A DNA stretch of 64,000 bases from Phaeosphaeria sp. MPI-PUGE-AT-0046c (Eukaryota > Ascomycota > Dothideomycetes > Pleosporales > Phaeosphaeriaceae), in assembly GCA_020747045.1 (NCBI GenBank), contig JAGTJN010000001.1, forward strand, positions 1 through 64,000. The letters run 5' to 3'. Both the position numbers and the translations under genes were made by a program. Numbering within the stretch: position 1 is the first letter of the stretch; every line of letters begins with the position of its first letter. Shown here one piece after another: positions 58,800-64,000 of the stretch. A model generated the notes under the pieces. The model saw only the letters and a program-made list of their open reading frames with translations. It was not told the origin of the DNA and did not search any database.

Positions 58800-58867
58800 A
58801 TATAGATTGGGTTGGAGACATATGACCTAGATGCATTTGTTGAGTTGATTTAGAGTTGTGTCAGAAT

Positions 58868-60053
58868 CTACTCAAGCACTATATACTTCTTCAGATGCTC
58901 TGGTATCGCTCCATAGAGTTTCTTCGACTCGAGCCACTTCTTCGAAAACAAGCGGTCCGCATACCTGTATGCGCCATCGCAAAGCAGCGTCACGACGGTG
59001 CTCCCCTTGCCCATCTTCTCAGCCACTTCCTTCGCCGCAACAACGTTCAGACACGAACTTGCGCCAAGATACAAGCCCTCCTCGTCCAAGCACCTATACA
59101 CCATCTCAATTGTCTTCTCGTCGCTGATGTGCAGCGAGCCGTCAAGCAGGTCGATGTCGGGCTTCAAGTTGTCTGTCACGCGACCCTGGCCAATTCCTTC
59201 TGTTATTGAGCCGCCCTGTCTTTCTGCGAGCTTGCCGCCACTTTGGATGTATGAGTGCAGGACTGAGCCGGGAGGGTCTGCGAGGAAACTCTTGACTCGG
59301 CCGTCGCTCTTCTCCTTGAGGTAGCGTGTCACACCCGCTAGTGACCCGCCGGTACCGGTCGCACAGGTGAAGGCATCGATCTTTCCTTGTGTTTGGTACC
59401 AGATTTCCGGCCCAGTGGTCTCGATATGCGCCTGTCGGTTCGCCACGTTGTCGAATTGGTTGGTCCAAACGGCGTTCTCTAACCGCTCTGCGTGACGCTT
59501 GGCCTGGTGGTTGTAATTCTCGGTATTGTCAAACGCCACAGCGGGTACAGGGTAGACCTCGGCACCAAGGAGTCTGAGCAGATCGATCTTGCCCTGCGAT
59601 TGTGTGTTGGGCATGTAGATGACAAGCTTGTAGCCTTTGGAGCGGCAGACATGTGCCAGACCTATACCAGTGTTGCCAGCGGTGCCTTCGATGACGGTAC
59701 CGCCTGGGTGCAGCAGGCCGAGGCGCTCAGCATTTTCGACGACGAAGAGGGCGGCTCGGTCTTTGACGGAGCCTCCGGGGTTTTGAAATTCGGCTTTTCC
59801 AAGGACGTTGCAGCCGGTCTCTTCAGAGAGTTTCTTTAAACGGATGAGGGGGGTTTTGCCAATGGCTGGCAAAAGTTAGACAGCATTGGCGCAAGTGAAT
59901 TACTTCAGTCTTACCATCAAGGAAGCCCCGCTGTCCCACTCCTTGCGCTTTGGAGATGTTTATAGCCGTCTGGTGGGATGCTTCCAGCTGGCTTATGCCT
60001 TCAGCGCTCCGCCGCGCAGAGACTGCAAAGCTGCGCGCTGCTGTCCGAAACAT
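58868..60053 (-). CDS. Cysteine synthase (O-acetylserine sulfhydrylase-like), mitochondrial type
   Basis: Exons 60053-59915 and 59865-58868 (49-bp intron, GTAAGA...TGCCAG, phase 1) give 378 residues. The N-terminus MFRTAARSFAVSARRSAEG is Arg/Ser/Ala-rich without acidic residues, a probable mitochondrial presequence. The PLP enzyme core follows: AIGKTPLIRLKKLSEETGCNVLGKAEFQNPGGSVKDRAA with the Schiff-base Lys in SVKDR, the substrate loop EGTAGNTGIGLA, and the phosphate-binding CATGTGGSLAG. The C-terminal part LYLGASSCLNVVAA and VVTLLCDGAYRYADRLFSKKWL is typical of the fungal cysteine synthase 2 group. It would make cysteine from O-acetylserine and sulfide. It is divergent from the condensin gene (about 258 bp). 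Confidence 0.92.
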
Positions 60054-60311
60054 TTTGGTGTGCAACAACAGTCCATTCCGTCTGCCTCCAAAATGATGCA
60101 GCCGTGGACATGGCGCTCGGGCCCGATGTCGCCATCCATGGTCGCGGGAATCCCTGCTTCACGTGCTGGCGGCGGACAAGCTCCGCGGGCGTTTCCGAAT
60201 GTGGAAGAGACGTAAACAGAGGGGACGCCTACGCCAACATCGACTAACAACGACAACACCAACACCAGACGACACGCCAGCCTGGCCACACCCCAACTAT
60301 ACACCGCAACC

Positions 60312-63300
60312 ATGCCAGCGCGAACGTCGACGCGCTCGACGCGCACATCAACTGCCTCGACAAGAAAAGGACGTGCCTCCTCCACGCGCCAGTCCGCAAA
60401 CGCAGTCGAGATACCCGATGAAGGCCCCGTCACCGAGCTACGTGAACAGATAGCCCAGGTCTTTGGAGAGGCGCACAAGACGCTTGCAACACAGCGGAAA
60501 CTGGCAATCAATCTCCGCAAGATCCAGGAAGCCTGCTGCTATGAGCCGCCCGCTACAGGCAAAAAGGGCAAGTTTGCTCTGCAGCAAGACTTCGAGGAAG
60601 ATGATTTCCGCGCCGAGATCGAGCGATGTGTCGTCAGAATGTTCAGCATCAAGAAAGTCGAGCCGGCTGGCGACAGGCTGCTGCGATTTCTCACCGTCTT
60701 CTTGAAGCTTGGGTACGAAAAAGGTAAGAATTGCTGTATATACGCCGCAACATTCTCTTGATCTGACAAACGTAGACAAAGACATACACTGTCAACTAGA
60801 CCCAGAGGCGGATCCAGATGTGGGCCCCGACACCCCCAGCAGCCGCCTCGCAGCCAGCATCGTAGGACTTGCTCTGCAGTTCATGAAAGCCAAGGACAAA
60901 ACAGTCCGCTTCAGGGCTACCCAATTCGTCTCGACTATCTTCAATAGTGTCGAGTATATTGATGACGAAATCTTCCAACAGATTCGAATGGGCGCTCTGA
61001 GCCGCCGACATGATAAGGAACCCTGGGTGCGCACCCAAGCCGCCCTGGCATTGGGACGGTTCATCAACCAAGACGACGAGGAAGACTCTGACGACAGCGA
61101 TGACGACGACGATGTCGTTTCTGGTGCCGCCCTGAACAAGCTCCACGATCTGATGGCCCACGATGCAAGCGCCGAAGTCAGGCGAACAGTACTTCGGAAC
61201 CTCCCAATAACGCCTAATAGTCTCCGAAATATCCTTGAGCGCGGGCGTGACATCGATGCGACGACCAGGCGGGTCGTGTACGGAAAGGTGCTACCCACCC
61301 TGGGCGATTTCCGATTTTTGTCACTTGTCCAGCGAGAGAAGATAATGCGATGGGGCTTGACAGATCGCGATGATGCTGTCCGTAAAGCTGCAGCCCGTCT
61401 TTTCCGAGAAAAATGGCTCGAAGACTGCGCAGCCTCCAAAGATAAACGTCCTGAAGAGGAGAAGAAGGAAGGCGAGCTTGCGCCACCCAACATGGCAGCT
61501 TTAGAGGAGCTTCTCGAGCGCATGGACCCGGTGCAATCTGCTAGTAAAGAGGATGGAATGGCTCATTTTGCAATGCGCGACTTCTGGGAGGGACGTCCCG
61601 ACTACTGCGAAGCTCTCACAATGGACCACGAATTCTGGACGGAAAAGCTCAACCCTGCTTTTGCGTTCATTGCGCGGACATACAACGACCACTGTCTTCG
61701 CAAGGACGAAGTCACAGCCCAAGAAATGATTGACGACAAGATGCCTGAAACTTGGCCATTTGCATTCATCGTAAAGGAACACCTCAACAGGTTGGTAGAG
61801 CTCCAAGAACATCGTGAGGAGTTGGAGGGAGACGAAGGAGAAGCAGCCGAAGTGCAAGAAGACCTCGACGACCAGGATTTTGTCGCCCAACAGTTGCTCC
61901 ACATTGCTCGGACACTCGACTACCACGATCACGAAGGCCGGAGGGCCATGTACGACACCATGAGAGTCGCTATCGCACAGGTACACTTGTCGGAGAGATG
62001 CACAGAGCTCGCCGTAGAGGTGCTGCGAACCATCTGCGGTAGCCGCGGAGAGTCTGACTTCTGCGCCTTGATTCAAGAGGCCATTGCTGAGGTCAGGGAC
62101 ACATTAACGGATGGAGATGATGAACCGACCGCCGAGTCCTCGGACGTTGAAGAGAGCTTCCACTCGGCCATGTCTGATGTTGAAGAGCCCGCACTGATGG
62201 GACTCAAGAAGAAGGGGCAAGAGCTGTCGCCCGAAGAAAAGGAAATACAAGAAGAGCGGGAATTCAGGGTGTACATGAAGTGCTTGTACATCGCCAAGTT
62301 TGCATTGCAGAACGTAAACTGCAACCTCGAGTCCGAGACGGCCTTGATGAACATCTTGAACACACTCATTGTCCCTGCTGTACAGTCTCGCCGAGTTCCG
62401 ATACGCGAGAGCGGTCTCGTGTGCCTTGGCCTTGCCGCGCATTTGAGCAAGGTAATTATCGATCAGTTCGCTTTGTTATATCACTGGCTAACACCGTGTA
62501 GGACCTCGCGGAGAATAACATGGAAGTCTTCCTTCACTGCTTCAAACAAGGTCACGATACCATGAAGGAGATTGCTATCCAGACTCTTACAGATCTCATC
62601 ATAACGCATCCGCAACTTTTGGCTCCTCCTGCTGTAGATCCAGATGCCACAGAAGACGCAGCGCCGAAAGCGAATCCGCTCACAGGACGAATTACCAAGA
62701 TGCTACTTAAAGGCCTCCATCGCTTGGACAACCAAAGCCTGAGTTACATCGCCTGCACAGCGGCATGTAAACTCCTCTTCTTCGCCGTCGGACTACTGCC
62801 TCCAGCGCATACAGCAGAAATCCTCAAGGCCTTCACCATGGCATACTTCGACCCCGAAACCATCTCGCATCCTGCATTGACGCAAGAATTGAGCTACTTT
62901 CTTCCCGTCTTCTGCCACTCAAAGCTGAAGAATGCGCAACTCATGGCGCACATCATGGTGCCAATAATGACCAAGCTTGTGATTATGCGTGAGGAGACGC
63001 TGGAAGAGTATAGTGAAGACCTCGTCAGCTGGACAGTCATCACAAACCACATAGCTGACTGGACGGACGGCAGAAAGGTCTTTGGTGCCACCGAGTTAGG
63101 GCTAGATGGCAAGATGAGTACGCACGCGGAAGCAGAGGAGCCACACATTCGCTTGGCGATTGAAATCCTCGAGCGCGTTCTTTCCGCGTCGGCTAAGGAT
63201 GAGCGCAAGCCATTGCTTACGCTGCTGAGCAAGCTGCATATCGCACCATCGTCGTCGGCTAAGGCGGGCGAGAATGCTTACGAAGAGGAGCTAACCACGC

Positions 63301-63749
63301 TACATGAACTGGTGTCAGAAGCCCTAGAGAGCCAGGCATACACGGATGCAGCGCAGAGGAATAATCTTGCCAAAGTCGAAGCAACGCTCACCAAGCGGCT
63401 CGGTGAAGTCGGGCGGGCTCAGGACGCGGACGAGATGACTGTGGTACCCGCAGCAGAGGACACTGTCGCGGGTGCTACAGCATCGCCTGAGCCGCAAGCC
63501 GAAGCTGAAGCCGAAGCCGAAGCCAACGAGGAGGCGTCGTCAGTCCTGGACGAAGACGAGGACGAGGACGAGACAATGTTGGCGGGCATGCAGGGCGAGG
63601 GGACAAGAATGCCACTTGAGGACGATGACGAGGATGAAGACTCGAGCAGTACGGAGATGCCGGTGAGGAAGAAGCCAAGGACGAGCGCGGTGACGGTGAC
63701 GGAGAGTGATATCATGGATGAGTTGTTGGACAGCGAGCTGGAGACATGA
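60312..63749 (+). CDS. YCG1: Condensin complex subunit 3 (Ycg1/Cap-G/Cnd3)
   Basis: Exons 60312-60723, 60776-62451 and 62502-63749 give 1111 residues from ATG 60312 (MPARTSTRSTRTSTAS, basic Ser/Thr-rich head). The body is a HEAT-repeat solenoid: LRFLTVFLKLGYEK joined to DKDIHCQLDPEADP, VRFRATQFVSTIFNSVEY, DKEPWVRTQAALALGRF, DRDDAVRKAAARLFREKWL. A C-terminal Cnd3 domain carries ESGLVCLGLAAHLSKDLAENNMEVFLHCF. Acidic inserts occur at about 250 (DDEEDSDDSDDDDD) and in the final 100 residues, followed by RKKPRTS. Ycg1 binds DNA with Brn1 as the safety-belt subunit of condensin, needed for mitotic chromosome condensation. Length is normal and no frame problems were seen. Confidence 0.95.
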
Positions 63750-64000
63750 TTGTTTGACTAGGGATTCGGGTACGCGGCGTTGACGGGACCTTATTTTCGA
63801 GTGATATCCAGCTAGGGTTCGGATTGATATGACCACGCTATGAACTTTCAGTCTTTGATCCATTACGACTGCGTCTCTGTATAAATGCCTCGAGCAACGC
63901 AGTAGTACTTTTGTTCAAGTTTACAAACGCAGAAACGAAAGGATGTGTACAAAAGCCAGATCGAGCCCATATGCATGCATTACATTATCATGTACTCTAA
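63750..64000. other. Downstream of condensin gene to window edge
   Basis: Probable 3' UTR and flank of the condensin gene; no further coding sequence is recognisable before the window ends. Confidence 0.5.

Noticed and set aside
60792..63715. Long minus-strand frames opposite the condensin gene (Ser/Arg-rich)
   Set aside because: Composition mirrors the acidic and HEAT-repeat codons of the sense gene; no domain or splice structure.

Overview
The window is nuclear DNA of a filamentous ascomycete. Genes are split by short (about 45-90 bp) GT-AG introns. The gene set (highly reducing polyketide synthase, CBM1-GH6 cellobiohydrolase, Pho89/PHO-4 permease, fungal-type condensin and COG2) is that of a plant-associated Dothideomycete, most likely Pleosporales. 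That placement is inference from protein style, not from a search. I saw no CRISPR array, rRNA gene, complete tRNA gene or intact transposon.

Layout. 0-5 kb: the 3' end of a giant DUF3638/DUF3645 gene and an uncharacterised proline-rich/coiled-coil gene. 5-9 kb: gene-poor. 9-23.5 kb: a secondary-metabolite locus with a small Zn2Cys6-like regulator (9.1-9.9 kb), a complete 8-exon HR-PKS on the minus strand (10.6-18.7 kb), a broken LovG/FSH1-type serine hydrolase (19.5-20.6 kb), an MFS transporter relic (20.6-21.2 kb) and an intact P450 (21.6-23.5 kb). The PKS and P450 look intact, while the release-type hydrolase and the exporter look decayed. 24.4-29.6 kb: a secreted GH6 cellobiohydrolase, a 4HBT-like thioesterase, and a small secreted protein carrying a stop codon inside its signal peptide.

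30-41.4 kb: the most unusual part. A three-gene module (DUF7730 protein; HExxH metalloprotease on the opposite strand; a signal-peptide/transmembrane/Cys-rich protein divergent from the protease) occurs twice in tandem with matching exon phases. A third protease fragment lies between the copies, and a non-coding block of about 0.2 kb downstream of each copy is better conserved than the proteins. In copy 2 the 3' ends of the DUF7730 and protease genes have collapsed into each other.

42-64 kb: a conserved, gene-dense block. It holds a HapX-like bZIP regulator, a Pho89-type phosphate permease, a SurE-type phosphatase, MCM5, a GNAT acetyltransferase, mitochondrial ribosomal protein uL1m, COG2, an Npy1-type NADH pyrophosphatase, a mitochondrial-type cysteine synthase and the condensin subunit Ycg1/Cap-G. 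Divergent pairs (SurE/MCM5, COG2/NPY1, cysteine synthase/YCG1) share short promoters.

All exon joins were made by hand from splice signals, reading-frame phase and remembered family resemblance. Individual intron ends may be off by a few bases.
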